This document shows positions 36,582 through 45,595 of a DNA stretch of 59,552 nt, one piece after another. The DNA is taken from the NCBI RefSeq assembly GCF_009811415.1, contig NZ_BLIG01000034.1:1-59552 (forward strand), written 5' to 3'. Source of the stretch: Alteromonas sp. KUL106. Lineage in GTDB: Bacteria; Pseudomonadota; Gammaproteobacteria; Enterobacterales; Alteromonadaceae. Each line of letters begins with the position of its first letter. The stretch's first letter is position 1. The notes beneath the pieces were generated by a model that was not told the origin of the DNA, searched no databases, and saw only the letters and a list, made by a program, of their open reading frames with translations. A program made the position numbers and the translations under genes.

Positions 36582-37673
36582 TTACTTGTGATATTGCTTA
36601 CTAAGTTCGTGTACCGCATTAACGAATACACCTGCGTTTTCTGGTGGTACGTCTAAGTGGATGCCGTGGCCTAAATTAAATACATGGCCACTACCTTCGC
36701 CGTAACCTTCTAAAATTGAGGCAACTTCCTGCTCAATACGCTGAGGCTGCGCGTAAAGCATAGAGGGGTCCATATTCCCCTGAAGCGCTACTTTATCGCC
36801 AATGCGTGCTCGCGCTTCTTTGATATCGATGGTCCAATCTAGCCCAACGGCATCACAGCCAGTCGCCGCAATTGATTCTAACCACATACCACCGTTTTTA
36901 GTGAACAAGGTTACGGGCACTTTACGCCCTTCGTTTTCGCGGGTAAGTCCACTAACAATTCGCTCCATGTACTGAAGCGAAAACTCTTTGTAGTCACGGG
37001 GAGATAGCACGCCGCCCCAAGTATCAAATACCATGACAGATTGTGCACCCGCCGCAATTTGAGCATTAAGATATTCAGTTACGGAATCCGCAAGTTTTGC
37101 TAGCAGTGCATGAAGCGTTGCTGGCTCTGCAAATGCCATTTTCTTGATTTTGGTAAAGGCCTTGCTTGAACCCCCTTCGATCATGTACGTGGCGAGGGTC
37201 CATGGGCTTCCAGAAAAGCCAATAAGAGGAACTTCACCTTTGAGTTCTCGTCGGATAGTACGAACCGCATTCATAACGTATTGCAGTTCACCCTCTGGAT
37301 CAGGCAGACCAATTTTGTCGACGTCCGCTTTGCAGGTAATGGGGTTTTTGAAGCGAGGGCCTTCGCCTATCTCAAAATAAAGCCCCAGACCCATAGCGTC
37401 GGGAATTGTCAAAATATCTGAAAACAGGATAGCCGCATCCAACGGAAAACGACGCAAGGGCTGTAACGTAACTTCACAAGCGAGTTCGGCGTTTTTACAA
37501 AGCGACATAAAATCCCCGGCTACAGCACGAGTCGCCTTATATTCTGGCAAGTAACGACCTGCTTGTCGCATCATCCATACAGGTGTGACATCTACCGGCT
37601 GTTTAAGCAACGCACGCAAATAACGATCGTTCTTCAACGCGGGCTTATCAACACTGGGGAAATTTTGCGACAT
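36582..37673 (-). CDS. hemE: Uroporphyrinogen decarboxylase
   Basis: Decarboxylates uroporphyrinogen III to coproporphyrinogen III in haem synthesis, 363 residues. N-terminal [16 protein letters not shown] contains the substrate-binding arginine pair, followed by [12 protein letters not shown] with the catalytic aspartate, [17 protein letters not shown] and a C-terminal [20 protein letters not shown] 37673 fits AGGTG six bases upstream; GTG 37682 overlaps that site. The 35926 gene follows on the same strand. Confidence 0.96.
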   Translation of the reverse strand: MSQNFPSVDKPALKNDRYLRALLKQPVDVTPVWMMRQAGRYLPEYKATRAVAGDFMSLCKNAELACEVTLQPLRRFPLDAAILFSDILTIPDAMGLGLYFEIGEGPRFKNPITCKADVDKIGLPDPEGELQYVMNAVRTIRRELKGEVPLIGFSGSPWTLATYMIEGGSSKAFTKIKKMAFAEPATLHALLAKLADSVTEYLNAQIAAGAQSVMVFDTWGGVLSPRDYKEFSLQYMERIVSGLTRENEGRKVPVTLFTKNGGMWLESIAATGCDAVGLDWTIDIKEARARIGDKVALQGNMDPSMLYAQPQRIEQEVASILEGYGEGSGHVFNLGHGIHLDVPPENAGVFVNAVHELSKQYHK

Positions 37674-37871
37674 ATAACTCACCTAAATAACAGAAGATAA
37701 TTAAGCGCGAAAGTATACCAGCATTCTTTATAAGGTGCGCTAAAACCTGCGTTAAAAATCAATGTTTAAACGACAATGTCGTTGAAAAAGCCATAGTGTC
37801 GAAAATAAAAGACGAATAAACCTTGAAAAAATTACTTGCACTAATAAAAGGGGTTTGTTATCAATATAACA

Positions 37872-37941
37872 CTTAAATAAAAGAAGCCCTCGAATGGGAC
37901 CGTGCTAAACTTATTGAAACCCTGCCTCAGCAGGGTTTTTT
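37872..37941 (+). ncRNA. Candidate small RNA with intrinsic terminator
   Basis: About 70 nt between a possible promoter (TTGCAC at 37836-37841, 17 bases, TATCAA at 37859-37864) and a strong plus-strand terminator. There is no open reading frame before the terminator and no plus-strand gene upstream that would need it. It is a prediction from this arrangement only. Confidence 0.35.
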
Positions 37942-37942
37942 A
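37917..37942 (+). terminator. Rho-independent terminator
   Basis: AAACCCTGC-CTCA-GCAGGGTTT followed by six T residues. It points right and lies directly before the nudC stop on the other strand; it could also serve nudC in reverse, but the minus-strand side has a weaker U-tract. Confidence 0.75.
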
Positions 37943-38773
37943 TTTGTTGCCGATCAGAGACACCGTTTCTGCAATAAGCTGTCCTGCGATTGACACTTTC
38001 GGTGGAATATTTGGCAGATTATCAATGTCGAACCACTGTGCGTCGTCTATTTCGTTTTCTTGGCAGCGGATTTCCCCCTCATCGTACTCAGCAATAAATC
38101 CGACCATAAGCGAGTGTGGAAATGGCCAAGGCTGGCTGTGGTAGTATCGCAGGTTTTTCACCTTAACCCCGACTTCTTCAAATACCTCTCGGTGCACTGC
38201 TTGCTCTAGACTTTCCCCACTTTCAACAAAGCCTGCCAATGTTGAGTACATATTGGACTCTCTGTGACGAACTCCCTTCGCTAACAGTATTTTTTCGTTA
38301 TTGTGAATTGAGACGATGATACACGGTGAAACACGCGGATAGCTACGATGCTGACAACGATGACAGTGCATTGCCATTTCCCAATCTACTCGCTCCGCCT
38401 TCGATCCGCATTGGCCACAAAATTGGTGAGTACGTAAGAAATGTATGTATTGCCATGCCCTTCCGATGACCGAGAAAGCAATATCATATTCAGCAAAAAG
38501 AAGTTGTCTTAACGATACACGCTCCCAACCGGGTTCATTAATATGCTCTGCCCCTAAATCCACCACAAAAACGGGTACATCTCGATGGGCAGTTTCATTC
38601 AAAGGGGGGAGTTGATGGATATCGTCGATGTAGGACGCTAAAAACGGGATTTCACTCAAATAAGCGATAGGAATAGACTCTGACGACTCTTGAACAACTA
38701 ATTTTCCTCGACTAAATAGCACCCACATTGCCTGTTGGGTTGTGAGTTTCGCCTCGTCTAGTTTAATCATCAT
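37940..38773 (-). CDS. nudC: NAD(+) diphosphatase / NADH pyrophosphatase NudC
   Basis: Nudix hydrolase that cleaves NADH and removes NAD caps from RNA; 277 residues. A zinc ribbon is formed by CGQC and CHRC (about 119-140), and the Nudix box GFVESGESLEQAVHREVFEEVG follows at about 181-202. The NudC family SQPWPFPHSLM is present. ATG 38773 is chosen because AGAGG lies eight bases upstream; the codons MC before it are closer to the ribosome site than usual. Divergent from rsd. Confidence 0.93.
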   Translation of the reverse strand: MMIKLDEAKLTTQQAMWVLFSRGKLVVQESSESIPIAYLSEIPFLASYIDDIHQLPPLNETAHRDVPVFVVDLGAEHINEPGWERVSLRQLLFAEYDIAFSVIGRAWQYIHFLRTHQFCGQCGSKAERVDWEMAMHCHRCQHRSYPRVSPCIIVSIHNNEKILLAKGVRHRESNMYSTLAGFVESGESLEQAVHREVFEEVGVKVKNLRYYHSQPWPFPHSLMVGFIAEYDEGEIRCQENEIDDAQWFDIDNLPNIPPKVSIAGQLIAETVSLIGNK

Positions 38774-38867
38774 ACACATCGCCTCTGTAGTCTTACCCTA
38801 AAATAGTACACTATTACTCGACGGGAGTAATCGTAACGCCCTAAATCTGAACTTTTTCTAGCAAAAT

Positions 38868-38895
38868 TTGTGTCGCAAGAGCACGGTGTTATACT
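38868..38895 (+). promoter_or_regulatory. Predicted sigma-70 promoter of rsd
   Basis: TTGTGT, 16-base spacer, TATACT, ending 35 bases before the rsd ATG. By eye it is the best match in the nudC/rsd spacer. Confidence 0.5.
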
Positions 38896-38929
38896 GACGC
38901 TATTGTCGCCAGACGAGTAGCACATCAAT

Positions 38930-39394
38930 ATGTTGCAACAGCTAGAAAGCGTTAAATCTAAATGGGGTGGTAAAAGTCATGTTATCGACCGATGGTTGAT
39001 GGACAGACAAGCTCTGTTAGTGTCTTTTTGTGAATTGGCAGGTATTAACAAGCAAAGTGAGTGTTTACCGGATGCCGACGAAATTACGCGTTTCTGTAGC
39101 GCTCTGCTTGATTACTTGTCTGCAGGACACTTTGAGGTTTTTGACATCTTAGTGGAAAATGATAAAGAAGGTCTCGACTTAAGAGACAAGCTCTATCCCG
39201 AATTGTCGAAAACGACTGACGCCGCTCTTGCATTTAATGATACGTTTGCACAATCAGTAACGCTTGAACAGGCTGCTGATTTAGATTCAGCCTTAGCATC
39301 GCTAGGTGAAACACTGGAAGAGCGGTTCATGTTGGAAGATGAGTTGATAGCTCACGTACACACAAACAAACGTGATCCAGAAGTAACACGTTAA
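38930..39394 (+). CDS. rsd: Anti-sigma-70 factor Rsd
   Basis: Rsd/AlgQ family protein of 154 residues that binds region 4 of RpoD and shifts polymerase toward alternative sigma factors. The family pattern is clear: MLQQLESVKSKWGGKSHVIDRWL, RQALLVSFCELAG, DYLSAGHFEVFDIL and LEERFMLEDELI. Helical throughout. It lies divergent from nudC, the same pairing as in E. coli, and 35 bp before zur. Confidence 0.93.
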   Translation: MLQQLESVKSKWGGKSHVIDRWLMDRQALLVSFCELAGINKQSECLPDADEITRFCSALLDYLSAGHFEVFDILVENDKEGLDLRDKLYPELSKTTDAALAFNDTFAQSVTLEQAADLDSALASLGETLEERFMLEDELIAHVHTNKRDPEVTR

Positions 39395-39429
39395 TATAAT
39401 AATGAAAGTCGAGTTTACGGTTATCATCA

Positions 39430-39903
39430 ATGAACAAAACCACACTTATTCATAAGGCACGGGCGTATTGCGAACAGCGCGGCGCTAGATTCACACCTCT
39501 ACGAGAAAAGGTGTATGAAATTCTTGTGTCAAAGCACGGCCCCATGGGTGCCTATGAACTTCTCGACTCTTTGAAAGAAACTGAGTCTAGCGCTAAACCT
39601 GCAACCGTCTATCGCGCTCTCGATTTTCTTCTGGATTTTGGGTTAATACATCGTCTAGAGTCGACCAACGCTTTTGTTGCGTGCTATCACTTTGGTTGTA
39701 ATCACCCCGTCCAGTTTTTAATTTGTGATAGCTGCGGTGATGTCGCCGAAATACAGTCTGAGGGGCTAAAAGACACCCTTGATAGTCAAGCTCAGCAACA
39801 TGGTTTTAAAATATCAAAACAAACTATAGAGGCGCATGGACTGTGTGCCGATTGTCAAAAAACGGAAGCGCAATCTGAATTGGAGAGTGTACATGAATGC
39901 TGA
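39430..39903 (+). CDS. zur: Zinc uptake regulator Zur (Fur family)
   Basis: Fur-family repressor of 157 residues that responds to zinc. The winged helix (about 20-80) carries the recognition stretch KPATVYRALDFL. The structural zinc site is formed by C99xxC102 and C139xxC142. The spacing LICDSCGDVAEIQ and histidine/cysteine-rich YHFGCNHPVQF fit Zur better than Fur. Its last 11 bases overlap the next gene. A Zur-operator match lies at 52116-52160 in this window. Confidence 0.88.
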   Translation: MNKTTLIHKARAYCEQRGARFTPLREKVYEILVSKHGPMGAYELLDSLKETESSAKPATVYRALDFLLDFGLIHRLESTNAFVACYHFGCNHPVQFLICDSCGDVAEIQSEGLKDTLDSQAQQHGFKISKQTIEAHGLCADCQKTEAQSELESVHEC

Positions 39904-40357
39904 TTTTGTGAACCCGTTTATCGCTGGGCTTCTCAATGTGCTTGAAACAATGGCACAGACAAAACTAACACCTGGAAAGCCGAAGCGTAAGCAAAACGAT
40001 ATAGCTAAAGGTGATGTCTCAGGGCTTATTGGCATGGTAGGCCCCGATGTTAGAGGGTCAATGTCTATCACTTTTGAAGAGTCTCTAGCACTTACAATTA
40101 TGGAGAGGATGGTAGGCGAGCGTCCTGAGAAACTTGATGCTGAAGTGGGTGATATGGTTGGTGAAGTGACCAACATGATTTGCGGTAACGCAAAGCGCGA
40201 TCTCGCTGAACGCGGTTATGAATTTGGAATGGCCACCCCGATTGTCGTATCGGGAAAGCAACACACCATTAGCCATCAGGTAGACGGCGCTAAAATCATA
40301 CTTCCCTTTATGTGTGATGAAGGCTTAGCGTATTTGGAAATTTGTTTTGACAAATAA
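39893..40357 (+). CDS. CheX-like chemotaxis phosphatase domain protein
   Basis: 154-residue single-domain protein of the CheX/CheC phosphatase group. It starts [20 protein letters not shown] and has the CheX helix motif ExxxxxxN in [18 protein letters not shown], followed by MATPIVVSG and an acidic C-terminal strand. CheX proteins dephosphorylate CheY-P or related receiver domains. ATG 39893 lies inside the end of zur with GGAGAG eight bases upstream. No chemotaxis operon is adjacent; two chemoreceptors are at 54-59 kb. Confidence 0.85.
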   Translation: MNADFVNPFIAGLLNVLETMAQTKLTPGKPKRKQNDIAKGDVSGLIGMVGPDVRGSMSITFEESLALTIMERMVGERPEKLDAEVGDMVGEVTNMICGNAKRDLAERGYEFGMATPIVVSGKQHTISHQVDGAKIILPFMCDEGLAYLEICFDK

Positions 40358-40784
40358 TGTCTGGCAGTCTGAAAAAATTACACTCAATAGTTACCCGAGG
40401 GGCTTTCATCTGATTACTCCCCTCGTTGAATCAGCCTTGCCGAGCATCCGTCAAGTCGAGGTTGGCTTACTGCATTTATTTCTTCAGCACACCAGCGCTA
40501 GTTTAACAATAAACGAAAATGCTGACCCGACCGTACGCCAAGATATGGAGGCTTTTTTCAACCATAGTGTAAAAGAGGAGCTTCCTTTTTTCAGGCATAC
40601 TTATGAAGGTAAAGATGATATGCCTGCACACTTAAAATCGAGTATACTAGGCTGTCAACTTACTATTCCTGTCCAACAAGGCAAACTTGCACTTGGCACG
40701 TGGCAGGGTATCATGCTCGGCGAACACCGAGATCATGGTGGAAGACGAACTATTATTGCCACATTACAAGGGATTGCAGCCTAA
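40347..40784 (+). CDS. yjbQ: YjbQ family (UPF0047) protein
   Basis: 145-residue protein of the YjbQ family, reported to have a secondary thiamine phosphate synthase activity. Motifs are [32 protein letters not shown] and [17 protein letters not shown]; the histidines and aspartates in these would form the active site. The start is TTG 40347, overlapping the cheX-like stop by 11 bases, so the three genes zur, cheX-like and yjbQ are an overlapping operon. Full length for the family. Confidence 0.88.
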   Translation: MTNNVWQSEKITLNSYPRGFHLITPLVESALPSIRQVEVGLLHLFLQHTSASLTINENADPTVRQDMEAFFNHSVKEELPFFRHTYEGKDDMPAHLKSSILGCQLTIPVQQGKLALGTWQGIMLGEHRDHGGRRTIIATLQGIAA

Positions 40785-40806
40785 CCCATATTATAAATGG
40801 CACAAT

Positions 40807-40834
40807 TTGTGCTAGTGTATTTCACTAAGCACAA
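40807..40834. promoter_or_regulatory. Inverted repeat before the OmpA-type gene
   Basis: TTGTGC-TAGTG, five bases, CACTAAGCACAA. Arms of 11 and 12 bases match except for one extra base. It lies 52 bp before the ATG at 40886, where an operator or a leader hairpin would be expected. Confidence 0.35.
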
Positions 40835-40885
40835 CACAAAATTATCTAAAATCGATAATCACTCAACGTTAAACAGGATGTGACT

Positions 40886-42088
40886 ATGAAACAACACTTT
40901 AAAATGGCAGCGCTATCTCTTGCTGTACTTTCATCTACCAGTGCATTTGCTCAAGACTCTTCTGAGCCTGCTTACAAAAGCTGGTTTGGCGGCTCTGCAA
41001 TGTATTACAACACAGACGAATCTAGACCGTTCGACGGCGGCGTAGCAGACGATAATGGCGTTGGTTTGTCATTAGAATATGGTTTTCGCTTTACACAAAG
41101 CTGGGCTGCTCGTGTTGAATTCACTGCGCTAGAGTTAGATTACACAGATGTAAATGGTAATTCTGCTGACGATGACGGCGAAATGACTGGCGTTGATGTA
41201 ATGTACTTTATGCCTAATGATCAATGGTACTTATTTGGTGGTGTTAAGCGCCAGGCAGTACTTGATTCTACCACGCTTGGTAATATCGGTATTGGTAAGC
41301 ACTGGAATGTTCATGAGAATGTTAAGCTAATTACAGAAATCGCTGCGTATCACGACTTTGGTGAAGATTACAACGATTACAGCGTAAAGCTTGGTCTAGC
41401 TGTGCCGTTTGGCAAAGCAACACCTTCTGCGCCTAAAGACAGCGACAACGACGGCGTTGTTGACGGTAAAGACCAATGCCCAATGACGCCAGCTGGTGTT
41501 CGCGTTGACGCGACAGGCTGTAGCGTTGATAACGACAACGACGGCGTTCTAAACAGTGTAGACCAGTGTCCTAACACGCCAGCTGGCACTAAAGTAGACG
41601 CAACTGGCTGTGCAATCAAAGATGCTGACAATGACGGCGTTGTAGACAGCAAAGACATGTGCCCTGACACACCGGCAGGCGTAAAAGTTGATGCGAAAGG
41701 CTGTACAGTGTTTGACGAAGAAACCGTAGAAATCACACTACGCGTTCTTTTCGACAACGAAAGTGCTGTTGTTAAAATGCCAAAAGATCCAGAAATCTCA
41801 GAATTCGCTGAATTCATGAAGCAGTATCCTTCAACAACGGCGGTAATTGAAGGTCACACTTCTGCACCAGGTACTGAAGCATACAACATGGACCTTTCTA
41901 AGCGTCGTGCTGCTAACTTCAAAGAAGTTATGGTAGACATGTACGGTATCGACAGCTCTCGCCTAGAGACCATCGGTTACGGTGAAACTCAGCTTCTAGA
42001 CGAAGGCAACAACGCTGAAGCACACCGTGTTAACCGTCGCATTTCAGTGACAGTTAAAGACACAGTGAAAGTAGCTGAAGAAAAGTAA
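40886..42088 (+). CDS. OmpA-type porin with thrombospondin type-3 repeats
   Basis: Outer-membrane protein of 400 residues. Signal peptide 1-22 (cleavage AFA/QD), an N-terminal eight-stranded barrel (about 25-180), three calcium-type TSP3 repeats each with DxDxDGV and CP.TPAG (about 185-275), and a C-terminal OmpA/MotB peptidoglycan-binding domain (from about 285) with IEGHTSAPGT and LSKRRA. ATG 40886 is chosen with CAGGA at 40874; GTG 40880 is too close. High codon regularity suggests strong expression. Ends at a strong terminator. Confidence 0.93.
   Translation: MKQHFKMAALSLAVLSSTSAFAQDSSEPAYKSWFGGSAMYYNTDESRPFDGGVADDNGVGLSLEYGFRFTQSWAARVEFTALELDYTDVNGNSADDDGEMTGVDVMYFMPNDQWYLFGGVKRQAVLDSTTLGNIGIGKHWNVHENVKLITEIAAYHDFGEDYNDYSVKLGLAVPFGKATPSAPKDSDNDGVVDGKDQCPMTPAGVRVDATGCSVDNDNDGVLNSVDQCPNTPAGTKVDATGCAIKDADNDGVVDSKDMCPDTPAGVKVDAKGCTVFDEETVEITLRVLFDNESAVVKMPKDPEISEFAEFMKQYPSTTAVIEGHTSAPGTEAYNMDLSKRRAANFKEVMVDMYGIDSSRLETIGYGETQLLDEGNNAEAHRVNRRISVTVKDTVKVAEEK
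41438..41703. repeat. TSP3-encoding tandem repeats
   Basis: Three imperfect units of about 87-96 bp, each encoding DNDG-VVD-x-KDQCP-TPAG-V-VDATGC. The divergence between units is mostly synonymous, so they are old rather than newly amplified. Confidence 0.8.
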
Positions 42089-42101
42089 TTCATTTGAATT
42101 G

Positions 42102-42129
42102 AAAAAAGGCGCCGACTGGCGCCTTTTTT
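42102..42129 (+). terminator. Rho-independent terminator of the OmpA-type gene
   Basis: AAAAAAGGCGCC-GACT-GGCGCCTTTTTT, perfect 12-bp stem, 13 bp after the stop. Confidence 0.95.
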
Positions 42130-42180
42130 GTGTCTGTCATTTTTGGCAGGCTGAAAATAACGTAAAACCGTATTCGCCTT

Positions 42181-42214
42181 ATATCAATCCGTATAGATCA
42201 TTGCCCACTCAAAA
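42181..42214. repeat. MITE-like repeat, terminal fragment D
   Basis: Reads ATATCAATCCGTATAGATCA followed by TTGCCCACTC, matching the left end of copy B (58898-58931). It lies between the OmpA terminator and the dnaB stop. Only the end is recognisable. Confidence 0.7.
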
Positions 42215-42232
42215 AGCGCTGGGCAAAGCACA

Positions 42233-43618
42233 TCAATATTCGTCGGCTATTGCAGGACCTGCATAGTTATCAAAACGCGAAAACTGCCCCTGGAACGTGA
42301 GTCGACAAGTGCCTATAGGGCCGTTACGTTGTTTACCAATAATAATCTCTGCAATGCCTTTATATTCACTGTTCTCGTGATACACCTCGTCACGATAAAT
42401 GAACATGATAAGGTCGGCGTCCTGCTCAATTGAGCCAGATTCACGAAGGTCAGAGTTAACAGGGCGCTTGTCAGCACGCTGCTCTAGCGTACGGTTGAGC
42501 TGAGAAAGCGCGACAACAGGCACTTCGAGTTCTTTCGCCAGCGCTTTAAGTGACCGCGAAATTTCAGCAATTTCTAATGTTCGATTATCGCTCAATGAAG
42601 GGACCCGCATTAACTGCAAGTAATCCACCATGATAAGACTGATGCCACCGCGCTCCCGCGCTAACTTGCGGGCCCGACTTCGCACATCCATAGGCGTAAG
42701 TCCCGAAGAATCATCCACAAATAAGCTATCTTTATCTTTGAGCATAGCCATGGTGTTAGAAATCCGCGCCCAATCCTCGTCATCGAGCTGTGCAGTACGA
42801 ATCTTGGTTTGATCAACCCGGCTTAACGATGCGAGCATACGCATCATGATCTGCTCTGAGGGCATTTCAAGACTGAAAACCAACACAGGTTTTTCTTCTG
42901 CCATCATCGCATTTTCAATCAGGTTCATGGCGAACGTGGTTTTACCCATTGATGGACGAGCAGCCACAATAATAAGGTCGGATGGCTGCAAACCACTGGT
43001 CATTTTGTCCAAATCAGTAAAACCCGTTGTAACACCCGTCACTTCTTTATTGGTTTTCACCAATTCTTCAAGGCGGTCAATGGTTTTACCGAGAACAGAC
43101 TCCACATCACGAGGCCCCTCATTCTCTCCCGTTCTGCGCTCGGCAATTTCAAATACTTTGCTTTCTGCGAGATCGAGGATATCAGCGCTGTCTCGCCCCT
43201 CTGGGTTGTAACCAACTTCAGCAATTTCATGCGCCACGCCAATAAGCTCACGGGTGATAGCACGTTCACTGATAATTTGTGCATAAGACGCTACGTTTGC
43301 AGAACTCGGTGTATTTTTAGCAAGTTCACCTAGATAGGCAAAGCCACCTGCGTCTTCAAGTTCGTCGTGTTTTTCTAACTCTTCAGAAACCGTTATAAGA
43401 TCAATAGGCTGGCTGCTGTTTAGCAAACGCGTAATTGCACGAAAGATGATCTGGTGGGAACGGTTGTAAAAGTCATTGTCAGTGACTCTTTCTGCAACTT
43501 TGTCCCAACTTTCAGGGTCGATAAGCATGCTGCCAAGAACAGATTGCTCAGCCTCAATGCTATGAGGTGGAACCTTCAATTTCTCAACACTTTTATCGTT
43601 TTTAGACGCAGACGCCAC
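42233..43618 (-). CDS. dnaB: Replicative DNA helicase DnaB
   Basis: Hexameric replicative helicase, 461 residues. The N-terminal collar domain (about 15-120: PPHSIEAEQSVLGSML) is followed by the RecA-like domain with Walker A AARPSMGKTTFA, Walker B LIMVDYLQLM, and SRSLKALAKEL and LRESGSIEQDAD. No intein. In many gammaproteobacteria dnaB lies next to rplI; here 5.4 kb of other genes separates them. Confidence 0.96.
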   Translation of the reverse strand: MASASKNDKSVEKLKVPPHSIEAEQSVLGSMLIDPESWDKVAERVTDNDFYNRSHQIIFRAITRLLNSSQPIDLITVSEELEKHDELEDAGGFAYLGELAKNTPSSANVASYAQIISERAITRELIGVAHEIAEVGYNPEGRDSADILDLAESKVFEIAERRTGENEGPRDVESVLGKTIDRLEELVKTNKEVTGVTTGFTDLDKMTSGLQPSDLIIVAARPSMGKTTFAMNLIENAMMAEEKPVLVFSLEMPSEQIMMRMLASLSRVDQTKIRTAQLDDEDWARISNTMAMLKDKDSLFVDDSSGLTPMDVRSRARKLARERGGISLIMVDYLQLMRVPSLSDNRTLEIAEISRSLKALAKELEVPVVALSQLNRTLEQRADKRPVNSDLRESGSIEQDADLIMFIYRDEVYHENSEYKGIAEIIIGKQRNGPIGTCRLTFQGQFSRFDNYAGPAIADEY

Positions 43619-43733
43619 GACGTTAACCTATTCCAATGCACAAAAGTCAGTTAGATATTATGCGCTTTTAACGATCATCTCTCAACTAAGGAAGCTGCTC
43701 TTTTACTGCGATAGCATAAAAAGACATCTATGG

Positions 43734-44216
43734 TTAAAGGGTTTTCTCTAACTTTAGAAAAGTGCCATCTACGAGCGTATACGCGTGACTGTTTTCTTGA
43801 AAAATCAGCGTAGAACCAATAACGGCGCGGTTATCTGAACAAGTCAGATTGACTTGGATAATTTTGTCATCGCTAAAATCGAGTGACGACGGCGCCAAAC
43901 CAAATGCGGCATGAAAATCTTCTCCAGTCATCTTTTCGGCTGTATATACAGGAGACTCACAGAGCGCCTGGTCTAACTTTGCAGTATTTTGTTCATACGT
44001 GACGGACCGGCCAAGAAACTGCTCTGATTCTGCGGATGAATGGGCACTAATACCGACATTGTAGGCCTTAGTGACAACCCAAGTTCCTTCGTAATAAGCC
44101 GGCTCTTGAACAGCACAACCTAAGGTTAGCGCACATATCCCGAACGCACCGATGATTAGGCTATGAAATCGCCAAAACCTTTTGACGTGTCCAACAATAC
44201 TCAATTTGACCTCCAT
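43734..44216 (-). CDS. Putative lipoprotein, unknown function
   Basis: 160 residues with a hydrophobic N-terminus and lipobox LTLGC (C34), predicted to be lipid-anchored. The mature part is a small domain with EGTWVVTKAYNVGISAHS and a strand-rich second half (VIGSTLIFQENSHAYTLVDG). Two further cysteines occur (LCES, LTCSD) and could form a disulfide. I do not recognise the family. It stands alone between dnaB and the sigma-factor operon, reading away from the latter's end through a 352-bp spacer. Confidence 0.6.
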   Translation of the reverse strand: MEVKLSIVGHVKRFWRFHSLIIGAFGICALTLGCAVQEPAYYEGTWVVTKAYNVGISAHSSAESEQFLGRSVTYEQNTAKLDQALCESPVYTAEKMTGEDFHAAFGLAPSSLDFSDDKIIQVNLTCSDNRAVIGSTLIFQENSHAYTLVDGTFLKLEKTL

Positions 44217-44568
44217 TTATAAAATAGTTAGCTGTGCAATTTTCTAGGCATAGCGCACAGCATATCTACTGTGTATCTAGGCGGTGTTGATCTATGCTGT
44301 GCACTTTTGCAGCAGGGCTGTTTCGCGATTAACATGCTTTCATATAGACCATAATTCGTACAGCAAAGATCAACACGCCCTAAGAGCATTTAAAACCAAC
44401 TTTTGCTACTTTTGCTACTTTTACGCGTCGAATCACACATTTTAGCGGCCAAACAAAAAAGCTGCGGTTACTCGCAGCTTTTCAGTAATCACCACATCTC
44501 TGATTAATAAATGTGGACTAAAAACATTTTTTCAACCTAAAGTTTCAATTGGCTTACCTATAGCTTAT
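44217..44568. other. Intergenic spacer, 352 bp
   Basis: Holds the terminator at 44457-44482 and an imperfect tandem of TTTTGCTAC (two copies plus a partial) at about 44400-44424. No open reading frame with a ribosome site. The stretch near 44230-44330 contains the words GCACAGCATA and TATGCTGTGCA on opposite strands, which could pair, but about 65 bases apart. The promoter of the 43734 lipoprotein gene must lie here. Confidence 0.6.
44457..44482 (-). terminator. Terminator of the sigma/anti-sigma operon
   Basis: AAAAGCTGCG-GTTACT-CGCAGCTTTT, with a T-run on the minus strand, 87 bp after the operon's last stop. Confidence 0.8.
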
Positions 44569-45582
44569 TCACTTTTGGTCTATTTCAATACGACCATGTA
44601 CCGTAGAGATGTCTACATTTGCGGCACCTCCGTTATGGAGAAAACGTAGCCAGCTACCCGGGCCATACTTCGGCTTTTGCGACTTTTCATCGCTTATATT
44701 ATTCACAATATTGCCGCCAGCATGGGTTTCAATATCAAATTGTGCAGATACACCGTCTTGAAAGACGAATTCCATTGCGCCGCCCACAGAGTTCGCCTTA
44801 ACACTCCCGTTTTTGTTAAGCCCTAAACTTGCGAAAGTGCGTCCGTTAACAGTATTAATTTGCAAGACATCGACCGCTTGGAGGGATACATCAATTCGGC
44901 CATTTACTGTTTCTAACGATACATCTGGGCTATCGGAGGTGATATCGAGCTTGCCATTTACCGAAGCAAAGCTCACAGGCGTGTTGCCTGAGTGTGTCGC
45001 TTCAATTTCACCGTTTACCGTTTCCGCCTCTAACCGGCCTCTCACATTTTCAAGAACAATGTCGCCATTGACCGATTCAACCTCTACACGCTCACCAATA
45101 TTTTTAAGTGTGACATCGCCATTCACAACTTCAACGTCAACCGCTTTTGTTATACCTTCTGCAATAAGGTCTGCATTAACCGCTGTGTAATGAAGGTCGC
45201 TTGCCGAAGGTATATAAATAACAAGGTCGTCTCCATCTTCACCTTTATCGAACCAGCCCTTTGAATGACGCTCCACTTCAACGTGTATGACCACGATATC
45301 TCCGCGTCTTTCAAAGATGAACTCATCGGTTTGTTCCCCAAGTTCACCGGTGACACGAACCTGGGACTTATCCCAAACTCGAATATCCGCTTTTCCGTTA
45401 ATGTGCTCAATGTCTACTTTCGGCGAAGACGACGTATCGATGGTTTTTTCCACCTTTTCGCCCGCAAAGGCTGCTGTTGCCGTACTCAGTAACATGGCTG
45501 TTAATACCATTTTAGTGCTCATAGATGCCTTAAACGTGTGCATAAAATTGTCCAATAGCGTATTTTTCGTATTTATATTCAT
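44569..45582 (-). CDS. DUF4097-type beta-strand repeat protein, exported
   Basis: 337 residues with a signal peptide (cleavage about TAAFA/GE near residue 41). The mature part is built of about ten repeats of roughly 20 residues, each with the core (E/S)(V/T)VNG(x)(I/V), which predicts a right-handed beta-helix or stacked strand domain as in DUF4097 proteins. Third gene of an operon after an ECF sigma factor and its probable anti-sigma. ATG 45582 follows AAGGG; the frame upstream runs into the anti-sigma gene. Likely an envelope-stress or surface component; no enzymatic motif. Confidence 0.75.
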   Translation of the reverse strand: MNINTKNTLLDNFMHTFKASMSTKMVLTAMLLSTATAAFAGEKVEKTIDTSSSPKVDIEHINGKADIRVWDKSQVRVTGELGEQTDEFIFERRGDIVVIHVEVERHSKGWFDKGEDGDDLVIYIPSASDLHYTAVNADLIAEGITKAVDVEVVNGDVTLKNIGERVEVESVNGDIVLENVRGRLEAETVNGEIEATHSGNTPVSFASVNGKLDITSDSPDVSLETVNGRIDVSLQAVDVLQINTVNGRTFASLGLNKNGSVKANSVGGAMEFVFQDGVSAQFDIETHAGGNIVNNISDEKSQKPKYGPGSWLRFLHNGGAANVDISTVHGRIEIDQK

Positions 45583-45595
45583 CGTTAAACCCTTA

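Noticed and set aside
44400..44424. Tandem TTTTGCTAC units
   Set aside because: Only two full copies, in a spacer; too few to call a functional repeat.
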